A stretch of DNA of 64,000 bases, taken from CALAGB01 sp963713965 (GTDB taxonomy: Bacteria > Chloroflexota > Chloroflexia > Thermomicrobiales > Thermomicrobiaceae). The notes under the pieces were generated by a model, which was not told the origin of the DNA, made no database searches, and worked only from the letters and a program-made list of their open reading frames with translations. Position numbers and translations under genes: made by a program. How positions within the stretch are numbered: position 1 is the stretch's first letter; each line of letters starts with the position of its first letter. The DNA lies in assembly GCA_963713965.1 (NCBI GenBank), contig OY970217.1:3162001-3226000 (forward strand), in the 5' to 3' direction. Below are positions 55,475 to 64,000 of the stretch, one piece after another.

Positions 55475-55993
55475 ATGAGGTATAGCCGCATCGCTGGACC
55501 CGGTGACCAAGTTCATCTTCGTGCGGAGACTGATGCCGACGAGCCGTTCCTTTTCGCGCTCTATGCGAGCACGCGTGAGCCGGAAATGCTGCTCGTCGAC
55601 TGGAGTGCGGAGGAGAAGCACGCATTCCTGCGGATGCAGTTCAACGCGCAACGCTCGCATTACCTCGCGCACTATGACGGCGCATCGTTCTCGATCGTCG
55701 AAGTCGACGGTGAACCAGCCGGGCGTCTGTATCTGGCACGCTGGGATTCCGAGATCCGCATCGTCGACGTCGTCCTACTGCCTTCGTACCGAAACCGAGG
55801 GATCGGCGCCCAGCTCATTGAGGACGTCCAGGCGGAGGCTCGCAGGTCCGGCAAGCCTGTCACGATTCATGTCGAGAAATTCAATCCCGCCCGTCGTCTC
55901 TATGAACGACTTGGGTTTCATTCCGTTGAAGACAAAGACGTCTATCTTCTGATGCGCTGGATGCCAGAGTCATCCGAGGTCGTGTCAGTTTAA
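55475..55993 (+). CDS. GNAT-family N-acetyltransferase
   Basis: The 172-residue protein has the GNAT core: a start region LRAETDADEPFLFALYASTR, the central strand IRIVDVVLLPSYRNRGIGAQ with the acetyl-CoA-binding Arg/Gln-x-x-Gly-x-Gly/Ala pattern (RNRGIG), and NPARRLYERLGFHSV near the end. It likely acetylates an amine using acetyl-CoA. It follows the Tat-exported protein and precedes DUF6916. A GNAT in this position recurs in similar tail-collar cassettes that I recall, suggesting modification of the secreted proteins, but this is inference. Confidence 0.85.
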   Translation: MRYSRIAGPGDQVHLRAETDADEPFLFALYASTREPEMLLVDWSAEEKHAFLRMQFNAQRSHYLAHYDGASFSIVEVDGEPAGRLYLARWDSEIRIVDVVLLPSYRNRGIGAQLIEDVQAEARRSGKPVTIHVEKFNPARRLYERLGFHSVEDKDVYLLMRWMPESSEVVSV

Positions 55994-56007
55994 CGAGCGG
56001 TTGGAGT

Positions 56008-56319
56008 TCAGTTGAAGACGGCCTGGTAGGTGAGGCGGTCGCCGCGTCGTTCAATCGGCACGATGAACATGTCAAACTCGCCAACCGATTCGTGAATGAA
56101 ATGATACGTTCCTTGCGGCATCGAGATTCCGGACGAACCGAGAAGGAGGAGTGAAAAGGGGACTCGCCGGTCCGGATCAGCCAGGTCTGTCGTGCGATTG
56201 TGGAGAGGCATCACCGATTCAAGGCTGAAATTGAACGTTTCGCCGGTCGGCAGTTCGATGTCGAATGTTTGATCGATTAGAGGCTCAAACGTGGAGAGTT
56301 GAAGCTGCTCAATCATCAA
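56008..56319 (-). CDS. DUF6916 family protein
   Basis: The 103-residue protein starts MMIEQLQLSTFEPLIDQTFD and has the features of this small beta-rich family (IELPTGETFNFSLESVMPL, LLLLGSSGISMPQGTYHFIH, EFDMFIVPIERRGDRLTYQA). Its role is unknown; it is usually found beside tail-collar/GNAT cassettes like the present one. It converges with the GNAT gene, with 14 bases between the stops. The gene is on the opposite strand to the rest of the cassette. Confidence 0.75.
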   Translation of the reverse strand: MMIEQLQLSTFEPLIDQTFDIELPTGETFNFSLESVMPLHNRTTDLADPDRRVPFSLLLLGSSGISMPQGTYHFIHESVGEFDMFIVPIERRGDRLTYQAVFN

Positions 56320-56518
56320 TTACCTTCACAGTCTGCGGCGTGGCCACATCGGGAGATCATCCCCACTGCAGGTATACCGCATCGGACGTTCGGGCGGCGT
56401 CCAGCGATCATCGACATTCGGCGGCGAGTGAGTTTCCCTACCCAAGTGAATTGATACAATCCCGGCACGGGCATGACCGTGGAGAGCGGTCTAAAGTGCG
56501 ATTTGGAAGGCACGGTGG

Positions 56519-57361
56519 TTGGACTTCCCCTCTGTAACTCGTGAGGTTGAGGGATCATCCGAGTCGGACTTCGACCTCAGTCTGGTGATCCCATGCTTCA
56601 ACGAAGAATCTCGACTGCCTCACACTTTGGACGAGTCGCTGCGACACCTCAACGAATGTGCGTATTCATGGGAGCTGATTGTCGTTGACGACGGCAGTGA
56701 GGATGGGACGGCGACAATCGGTCGCGCGGCCGCGGAAAACCCTCACGTTCGCTTTCTCGAGCTAAAACATCATGGGAAGGCAGCCGCGGTGCGAGCCGGG
56801 GTCCATGCAGCGCGCGGCAAAGTCATTGTCTTCACCGACGCGGATCTCTCCACCCCGGTGCACTATGTGGACGACGCCGTCAAACTACTCTCCACCGATT
56901 GGGACGTCGTCATTGGGACGCGGGAGGGGAAAGGGGCACGTCGCCTCGGTGAGCCAGCCTACCGTCACATGATGGGCCGATTATTCAACTACCTCGTGCA
57001 GCTCTTAGCGGTGCGAGGGTTAAGTGACACCCAATGCGGGTTCAAGGGCTTTCGCTCCTGCGTCGCGCGGGACCTCTTCGCGCGAGCGCTCCTTTACCGT
57101 GACGCATCCACTGTCGTACGCGGCCCGCTGGTGACCGGGTTCGATGTTGAGCTCCTCTTCCTCGCGCACCGACAAAATTATCGACTCTATCAGCTCCCCG
57201 TCACGTGGACCCACGTGGCCGGTAGCAAGGTGCGGCCGGGTGCCGACAGTTTACTGATGGTGCGTGACATCCTCAAAGTGAGACTGAACGATCTGCGTCG
57301 ACGCTACGATCGTTCTCCAGCACCTGAGATCGTTTCCAACCTCGGATCGAGCGAGTCGTAA
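56519..57361 (+). CDS. Glycosyltransferase family 2 (dolichyl-phosphate beta-glucosyltransferase-like)
   Basis: The TTG start has GGAAGG eight bases upstream. In 280 residues, the GT-A fold shows LSLVIPCFNEESRLPHTLDE, LIVVDDGSEDGTATIG, FTDADLSTPVHYVDDAVKL (the DAD motif), VIGTREGKGARRLGEPAYRH, and GLSDTQCGFKGFRSCVARDL with the family DTQCGFK. Such enzymes transfer sugar from a nucleotide donor to polyprenyl phosphate at the inner face of the membrane. A single hydrophobic helix is not obvious, so membrane attachment may be peripheral. It stops three bases before the AroM-like gene on the other strand. Confidence 0.9.
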   Translation: MDFPSVTREVEGSSESDFDLSLVIPCFNEESRLPHTLDESLRHLNECAYSWELIVVDDGSEDGTATIGRAAAENPHVRFLELKHHGKAAAVRAGVHAARGKVIVFTDADLSTPVHYVDDAVKLLSTDWDVVIGTREGKGARRLGEPAYRHMMGRLFNYLVQLLAVRGLSDTQCGFKGFRSCVARDLFARALLYRDASTVVRGPLVTGFDVELLFLAHRQNYRLYQLPVTWTHVAGSKVRPGADSLLMVRDILKVRLNDLRRRYDRSPAPEIVSNLGSSES

Positions 57362-57363
57362 GT

Positions 57364-58038
57364 TCACTCGGCTGCTGAAGTGAGTTCCTCCAGCACCCGT
57401 CCAACCAGACGATTTGCCAGGATCACCGGCAGACCGGAAGCGTCCGCGACGGTCCGCTTCATGGCCAGATCGAAACCCATGCAATCCAGCACGATCAGGT
57501 CAGATCCGCGATCCTTGAGTGAAACAGCGTGACGAGCCAACTCCTCCACATCCGTATAAGGCGAGACAGCAATACCTTCGAACGTACGCATGTTCGTTCG
57601 CCACTTACGACACATAGACTCCATTTGACCCGGGTGCGGAAGCATCACGCCAGCGGTCCCGCGAGGGAGAATGGCTTCGACGACGTGTCCAAGCACGCGA
57701 TCGGGATAGATGGTCGGTACCCCGATTGAAAGCTGGGTGAATTCCCCGGTACAGAGGATGACGATCAGTCCCGCGCCTTGACCGATGGCCGAGTCCACCG
57801 CGGCCTGCATGTGGGGCATCAGCCGCTCTTTCGCGACCACCACTTCGCTTCCGTCGCGGAGCCGGCTGACCAGCGGATGCTCACCATTCCTCGGCGCCAA
57901 CCCTTCCACTTCGCGGAGGGTGAGGTTGTCCAGGGCGCCGCACTCGATGAGCCCATCCGGCGAGATGGTTCCGAACATCGATGCCACAATGTCCTCTCGA
58001 GGCGATTGCCCGATCGTGATCAGTCCGATGCTCTTCAT
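57364..58038 (-). CDS. AroM family protein
   Basis: From ATG 58038 (MKSIGLITIGQSPREDIVAS, 224 residues). The N-terminal GLITIGQSPREDI and later GLIVILCTGEFTQL, GVMLPHPGQME and LIVLDCMGFDLAMKRTV are family motifs (an aspartate-racemase-like fold with cysteines in LCTGEF and DCMGF). AroM is of unknown function in Escherichia coli; the fold suggests a racemase/epimerase or isomerase. The longer frame to 58080 adds 14 unrelated residues. Confidence 0.85.
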   Translation of the reverse strand: MKSIGLITIGQSPREDIVASMFGTISPDGLIECGALDNLTLREVEGLAPRNGEHPLVSRLRDGSEVVVAKERLMPHMQAAVDSAIGQGAGLIVILCTGEFTQLSIGVPTIYPDRVLGHVVEAILPRGTAGVMLPHPGQMESMCRKWRTNMRTFEGIAVSPYTDVEELARHAVSLKDRGSDLIVLDCMGFDLAMKRTVADASGLPVILANRLVGRVLEELTSAAE

Positions 58039-58106
58039 GAGAACCTCCGTATGTTCGCGGCGAGAGCGGTATACGTACACATAGGTAATCTGGTAAAGTA
58101 GTGCCG

Positions 58107-58115
58107 TGCTATACT
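58107..58115 (+). promoter_or_regulatory. Extended -10 promoter of the histidine kinase/response regulator operon
   Basis: TGCTATACT (TG at 58107-58108, TATACT at 58110-58115) is an extended -10 element, about 105 bases upstream of the kinase start. The -35 region is poor, as is usual for this type. Confidence 0.55.
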
Positions 58116-58219
58116 GAAGCGGCGATCACCTGATTTTGCTCCGCTTCACAGTTTTCTCGCAATCATCAATCGACCGGAACGAGAAAGCTACAAAACACTA
58201 CAGCTGATAGGAGCACACA

Positions 58220-59323
58220 TTGTCAGGCATGGGGCCTGAGGAACTCGATGGAATCGTAGCAGGGATCTACGACGACATCTCATCGCTCGAGGATCGGCTT
58301 GGCGCGACGGTCGATCAACTCAACACGATGCTCTCCGTCATAGGCAACGCACGGGCGTCGATTCAGGGAACGATTGAAGAGCATAGTCTCGAACGTTCGC
58401 TGGCGCAACCGGATGGCTCGATTCCTCCAGACGGCGAGGAGGACAAGGAGCTTCGGGAGCGTGACTATGAGTTGTTGGGGACCTACACTCGAGTTTCCTC
58501 CATCTATCGCCAGCTGAACGGATTCGTGCACCTGCTGACGACCAGCCGGCAGCAGTTCCGTGGGGACGAAGAACTTCCGGGACTCGATGACGCACAACGA
58601 CTCGCCGAGCGTCATGTCGCTATCGAGGCGCAGGAGGACGAGCGTCGCCGTCTCGCTCGAGAGATCCACGACGGCCCTGCTCAAGTGCTGGCCAATGCCA
58701 TCATCGGTCTCGAGTTCGTCGGTCGGGCGCTCAACAACCCGGGAGACGGTCGGCGAAGCAGCGCCGAGGAGATCGATCGAGTCAAGGCCGCCATGCGTGA
58801 GGGCCTGACCGAGATTCGGCGGTTCATTTTCGACCTTCGTCCCACGATGTTGGGACAGCGTGGGTTAGCCGCCACGACTGAGCACTACATCCAAACGTAC
58901 CGCCACCTGTTTCCAGGTGAGATCGATCTCGAAGTCACCGACCATTTGCCCCACCTGACGCCCGATCAGGAGATGACGGCGTTCCGGGTCATTCAAGAAT
59001 CCCTGCAAAACGTGCACCGACATTCACGCGCGTCTAGGACTTGGGTATCAATTCTTGCGTCTGACGTTGGTTTAGAGGTCGGTATACGGGACAATGGTGT
59101 CGGGTTTCGGCCGAGCGCGGCCGTGGCCGATGCGATGAGTGGCTTTGGTCTGGTGGGAATGCGAGAGCGCGCAGAGGTTATAGGCGCGGTACTAAGCGTT
59201 CAGAGTGAGCCAGGCTCGGGGACAGACGTCACATTGACGATCCCTGTCAACACCAGAGCGATGGGCAGATCCCGCGAGCGACGAGAAGGTCGTCATAACG
59301 CGGGCGCGAGGAGGCGGACGTGA
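58220..59323 (+). CDS. Cytoplasmic sensor histidine kinase, NarL/DegS type
   Basis: I choose TTG 58220 because AGGAG lies six bases before it (ATG 58229 is too far); 367 residues. The first 110 residues are a helical, coiled-coil sensor without a transmembrane helix, as in DegS. The phosphorylation site is H150 in RRLAREIHDGPAQVLANAII (HisKA_3). The N box is VIQESLQNVHRHSRASRTWV; G boxes are IRDNGVGFRP and GFGLVGMRERAEVIG. It overlaps the response regulator gene by four bases, so the two are coupled partners. Confidence 0.93.
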   Translation: MSGMGPEELDGIVAGIYDDISSLEDRLGATVDQLNTMLSVIGNARASIQGTIEEHSLERSLAQPDGSIPPDGEEDKELRERDYELLGTYTRVSSIYRQLNGFVHLLTTSRQQFRGDEELPGLDDAQRLAERHVAIEAQEDERRRLAREIHDGPAQVLANAIIGLEFVGRALNNPGDGRRSSAEEIDRVKAAMREGLTEIRRFIFDLRPTMLGQRGLAATTEHYIQTYRHLFPGEIDLEVTDHLPHLTPDQEMTAFRVIQESLQNVHRHSRASRTWVSILASDVGLEVGIRDNGVGFRPSAAVADAMSGFGLVGMRERAEVIGAVLSVQSEPGSGTDVTLTIPVNTRAMGRSRERREGRHNAGARRRT

Positions 59324-60048
59324 ACCAGATAGAGATCCTCGTCATCGACGATCATCCTCTCTTTCGACGAGGAATTCGCTGGAGCCTCGAGGAGGAGTCT
59401 GACCTGCTCGTCGTGGGTGAGGCGGATTCCGGCCAGGAGGCCATCCGGCTGTCGGACGTCCACGTGCCCGACGTGGTATTGCTCGATTTGAATCTTCCGG
59501 ACATGAGCGGCCTTGAAGTGGCGCGAATCCTTAAGCGGCGGCACCCGCAGGCCGGCGTGATCGTGCTCACGATGCACGAAGACGATGAGCAGCTCTTCAG
59601 CGCCATTCGTGCCGGAGCCAATGCGTACTCGACCAAGGACATCGATCCCGCGGACCTCATCTCACTGATCCGTCGAGTTGGACGGGGCGAATATCTGATC
59701 AACGAGAACGTTCTGTCGCGCCCCTTCGTGGCGTCAAAGGTTCTCGATCAGTTCCGCGAGCTGGCGCAAGTCGACGAAGTCTCCAGCGCGGTCTTCTCCC
59801 CGTTGACGCCGCGTGAGGTCGAGATCCTTGACAGCGTGGCGCATGGCAACAGCAACAAAGAGATTGCCCGGCTGCTGAACATCAGCGATCAGACGGTGAA
59901 GAATCACATCACGTCAATTCTGCGTAAGCTGGCCGTGAACGACCGCACGCAAGCGGTGATTTACGCGCTGCGACACGGCTGGATCAAGCTGGGCGACGAG
60001 CAGCGTGAGTCGTCGAACTCCCTCGGCGGGATTCAGTCACAGAACTGA
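59320..60048 (+). CDS. Response regulator, NarL/LuxR (DegU-like) type
   Basis: The GTG start overlaps the kinase stop (GTGA). In 242 residues, the receiver domain (about 4-120) has DD at 10-11, the phosphorylated Asp56 in VVLLDLNLPDMSG, Thr in VLTMHEDD and Lys in AYSTKDIDP. The C-terminal LuxR helix-turn-helix (about 160-225) has LTPREVEILDSVAHGNSNKE and IARLLNISDQTVKNHITSIL. It regulates transcription; its targets cannot be read here. Confidence 0.95.
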   Translation: MNQIEILVIDDHPLFRRGIRWSLEEESDLLVVGEADSGQEAIRLSDVHVPDVVLLDLNLPDMSGLEVARILKRRHPQAGVIVLTMHEDDEQLFSAIRAGANAYSTKDIDPADLISLIRRVGRGEYLINENVLSRPFVASKVLDQFRELAQVDEVSSAVFSPLTPREVEILDSVAHGNSNKEIARLLNISDQTVKNHITSILRKLAVNDRTQAVIYALRHGWIKLGDEQRESSNSLGGIQSQN

Positions 60049-60104
60049 TCGACCCGCGAACGGCAGGGGGTCTCAAGACTCCAAAGCTGAGAGATTGAAT
60101 GATT

Positions 60105-60130
60105 AGCGGCGCATCAAACGATGCGCCGCT
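60105..60130. terminator. Bidirectional terminator between the response regulator and mutL
   Basis: AGCGGCGCATC and GATGCGCCGCT form an 11-pair perfect stem with an AAAC loop. It lies between the stop of the plus-strand operon and the end of minus-strand mutL. TTTGATG follows on the plus side. Confidence 0.7.
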
Positions 60131-60150
60131 TTGATGTGCGCAACAACGTT

Positions 60151-61921
60151 CTACCGTCGCGAGAACTGGCGCTCGAGCTCGTCTTGACTCAGATGCAGGA
60201 CTGTGGGGCGGCCGTGGGCGCAGGCTCGAGGAGCGGTGCAGCCTTCGAGCTGCGTGAGAAGTTCGCGCATCTCGCCGATAGAGAGGCTCTGTCCAGCCCG
60301 GATGGCTGAATGACAGGCGGTGCTCATGGCAACGGATTCGAACTTCGAGCGGCCGTTCCCGCCTCGAACCATGTCGTCGAGAATTGTCTGCAACGTCCGG
60401 GCTGGATCGCGGCGCGCCATGATGGCCGGAACGGCGCGGATGGCGACCGAGCGCCCGCCAAACCATTCGATCTCGAACCCCAGGGACTGAAGCTCTTCCG
60501 ACGCGTCTTCAGCCGCAGCCGATTGCTCGGGCGTTAGCTCGACCACCAAAGGCTCCAGCATGCGTTGGAATTCCGGCGCCTGGCGCTCAAACTGGATGAG
60601 CAACCGTTCAAGCAGGATGCGCTCGTGCGCGGCATGTTGGTCCACCAGGTACATGCCGCTCGGCCCCTCGGCGATGATGTACGTTCCACTGACTTGTCCG
60701 AGGACACGGAGAATCGGCATGTCTAGCTCAAGCGCTTTCCGGTGGTCGCACGCGCTCGTGTTCATCGTCTGTTTCGCTTCGCTGCTCGATAAGAGACTGC
60801 TGCGGTCGATTGACGCGCTCCGGATTGGCCAGCGTCATGCGCCGCTGCACACTATCGGCGGACAATGGCGATTCGATGACCTGTGGAATCGACTGCGCAG
60901 GCGTGTGGCTCATCAAGGTTCCACGGACGGCTCGCTGCACTTCAGAGAAGATGAGCCGCTCATCGCTGAAGCGGACCTCCCGCTTGGTCGGATGGACGTT
61001 GACATCGACTCGATCAGACGGCACCGAGATGTTCACAACCGCGATCGGGTAGCGGCCCACCATGATCAGCGTGTGGTAGCTCTGCTCGATCGCGAATGAC
61101 AACGAGCGGTGCTCAATCCAACGACGATTGATCAGCAGGATCATCTGCTGTCGATTACCGCGTGTAATGGTCGGCAAACCAATCACGCCGCTGACACCGA
61201 TCGGAGGCCTCTCGTCGGACGCGTCATGTGACTCGTCTAGTGACGGCGGTTCAATATCGATCAACTCACCGGCGACGTCGGAGCCAAAGACACCCACCGC
61301 CGCCCCGAGGAGATCACCCGAGCCATCCGTGGCCAAAGTCGATTTCCCGTCCGTAATGAGCTCGAAGCGAACTTCAGGGAAGGCGAGTGCGTAGGCGGAG
61401 ATGACGCGCTGAACGTATCCGCTCTCGGTGGCGTCCTGCTTGAGGAACTTTCGACGCGCGGGGACGTTGCCGAACAGGTCCCGCACCGTGATGGTTGTGC
61501 CCGCAGACGCGGACGTCTGGCTCGGTTTCCTCGGCTGACCAAATTCGGACTTCAAGTTCCATCCGGCACGGTGTTCCGGCGGTCGGCTGAGGATCTCGAG
61601 CTCGGCGACGGAGGCGACGCTGGCAAGTGCCTCGCCTCGAAATCCGAACGATGCCAGGTGGTTGAGATCGTCGAACGAACGTAGCTTGGAGGTCGTGTGA
61701 CGTTCGACCGCCAGAAGCAGATCATCCGGATCGATGCCGTCGCCGTCGTCGCGTACCCGGATCAGTTCTTTGCCGCCCGCGCCGATCTCGATACGGATCG
61801 ATCGAGCATGAGCGTCGAGCGCGTTCTCCACCAGTTCTTTGACGACTGACGCAGGACGTTCGATTACCTCGCCCGCGGCGATTTTTCCAATGGTGGCGTC
61901 GTCCAGCATGGCGATGGGCAT
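60151..61921 (-). CDS. mutL: DNA mismatch repair protein MutL, split by a frameshift in the linker
   Basis: The N-terminal part runs from ATG 61921 (MPIAMLDDATIGKIAAGEVI) to TGA 60728 and has ELVENALDAHA, RDDGDGID and FGFRGEALASVASVAELEI, the GHKL ATPase motifs, and RWIEHRSLSFAI. The C-terminal dimerisation/endonuclease part is in the next frame (open to 60151): MYLVDQHAAHERILLE is the full DQHA(x)2E(x)4E metal site, with ACHSAIRAGQ and CAHGRP. Dropping one base of the run TTT at 60736-60738 (AAA on the coding strand) joins the halves as PPEALELDMPILRVLG. MutL nicks DNA and coordinates mismatch repair. The two parts might be made separately, but sequencing error is simpler. Confidence 0.92.
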
Positions 61922-61985
61922 TTCAGCCTCCTGCCGAATGAGTATAGCAGTGGGTTCGAGGCGTCGAATGTCGAGTCCCGCCGAT

Positions 61986-62602
61986 TCAGGGGAAGCGTTT
62001 CGAGAGGGATGGATGACCGGCGATCCCAAAACGCCATGGGGCGTCCACGCCACGAGTGATGCCAATGCGAGGACCGGTTACGACGTGTACATCGCCAGCG
62101 TCAGGCTGAATCCAGATGGGACTCTGCTGCAAGGCATGTCCGTTGTCGTCGAGGTCGATGGCTAGCGCGCGACCGGTCAGGCCGGGTCCGCTGGCAACTT
62201 TGGCACCGGTTGGTCGTCCGGTGCGCTTCGACATCGCGCTTGCGTCTTCGACCGCTTCGATCGCGCGAATCAGGACGGCTGACGGACGCGTGCCCGGTCC
62301 GGCCACCACGTTGAAGCAGGGGTACATGCCGTAGGCTCGGTAGACGTAGAGGGATCCACGGGGTCCCCACATGGCGCGCACCACGCCACTGCGGCGAAAT
62401 GCGGAGTGACTTGCGGGATCGTCCTCACCATCGTAGGCCTCGGTTTCGACAATGCACCCTGCCACTCGAGTGCCGTCTTTGTCCGAGACGATTACACACC
62501 CGAGGAGATCGCGAGCGACATCGACCACGTACCGTTCGTACCAGTCGACCGGCAGGGCCAGCTTGCTTTGAAACTGGCCCGTGTCAAGGTTTGGCTGCCG
62601 GC

Positions 62603-62606
<4 letters not shown>
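61986..62606 (-). CDS. 3-methyladenine DNA glycosylase (AAG/MPG family)
   Basis: The 206-residue protein has the AAG-family features: LPVDWYERYVVDVARDLLGC, VETEAYDGEDDPASHS with the catalytic Glu, RAMWGPRGSLYVYRAYGMYP and CFNVVAGPGTRPSAVLIRAI. It removes alkylated purines, starting base excision repair. Stop at 61986 and mutL start at 61921 leave 64 bases. Its start overlaps the end of valS by four bases (62603-62606), so they share a transcript. Confidence 0.9.

Positions 62607-64000
<1,394 letters not shown>

Overview
The window looks like a chromosomal segment of a GC-rich (about 58-60%) bacterium, most probably Chloroflexota of the Thermomicrobia/Sphaerobacter type. This is inferred from gene content (a B12-domain radical SAM protein with a CUAEP-like tail, a secreted GH18 protein with paired FGYPLTEEF-type repeats, an EGGD-type cysteine desulfurase next to an E1-like enzyme), from gene order and from frequent GTG/TTG starts. 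No rRNA or ribosomal protein gene is present to confirm it.

Region 1 (1-12720, all minus strand): a frameshifted beta-propeller protein, then a housekeeping operon read right to left: a membrane-anchored protein, a GH18 protein, aroQ, an Xaa-Pro peptidase, efp, accB, xseA and xseB. It resembles the Firmicutes aroQ-papA-efp-accB-accC-xseA-xseB order but lacks accC. uvrB and a Nudix hydrolase lie upstream of it. Region 2 (12721-18101) is accessory: gene-poor DNA, a membrane protein, a decayed IS21-family element with an in-frame TGA in both genes, and two small secreted proteins. Region 3 (18102-24412): a small membrane protein, a cysteine desulfurase and an E1-like adenylyltransferase in one unit, then tyrA, an SH3 protein and an M42 peptidase.

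Region 4 (24413-31141) is a probable defence or genomic island: a tiny Xre-type regulator, a protein with a PD-(D/E)XK-like C-terminus, a membrane coiled-coil protein, a DUF3800 protein with a candidate twin-hairpin RNA at its 3' end, and a beta-class DNA methyltransferase fused to an Mrr-like nuclease domain. The last two genes sit between two diverged copies of the promoter and first codons of the aldehyde dehydrogenase gene that follows. Region 5 (31231-45176): aldehyde dehydrogenase, an MscS-type channel, a large PAS/GAF/GGDEF/EAL protein, two tRNA-Ser genes directly downstream of serS, an HNH endonuclease, a radical SAM gene whose apparent stop is read here as selenocysteine (C-U-A-E-P followed by a SECIS-like hairpin), and uvrA with a one-mismatch LexA box.

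Region 6 (45530-56319) is a surface cassette: a 2,500-residue secreted protein with 14 near-identical 108-residue Ig-like repeats (five of them duplicated as a block with an exact 1,623-bp offset), three tandem tail-collar proteins, a Tat-type secreted protein, a GNAT acetyltransferase and a DUF6916 protein. Region 7 (56519-64000): a glycosyltransferase, an AroM-like protein, a DegS/DegU-like two-component pair, then mutL, a 3-methyladenine DNA glycosylase and the 3' part of valS on the minus strand.

Three genes (the beta-propeller gene, mutL, valS) are each broken by what looks like one extra base in a short homopolymer. Since valS is essential, sequencing error is the simplest explanation. 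Excision repair (uvrA, uvrB), mismatch repair (mutL), base excision (the glycosylase) and exonuclease VII make the window rich in DNA-repair functions, but these are separate transcription units.
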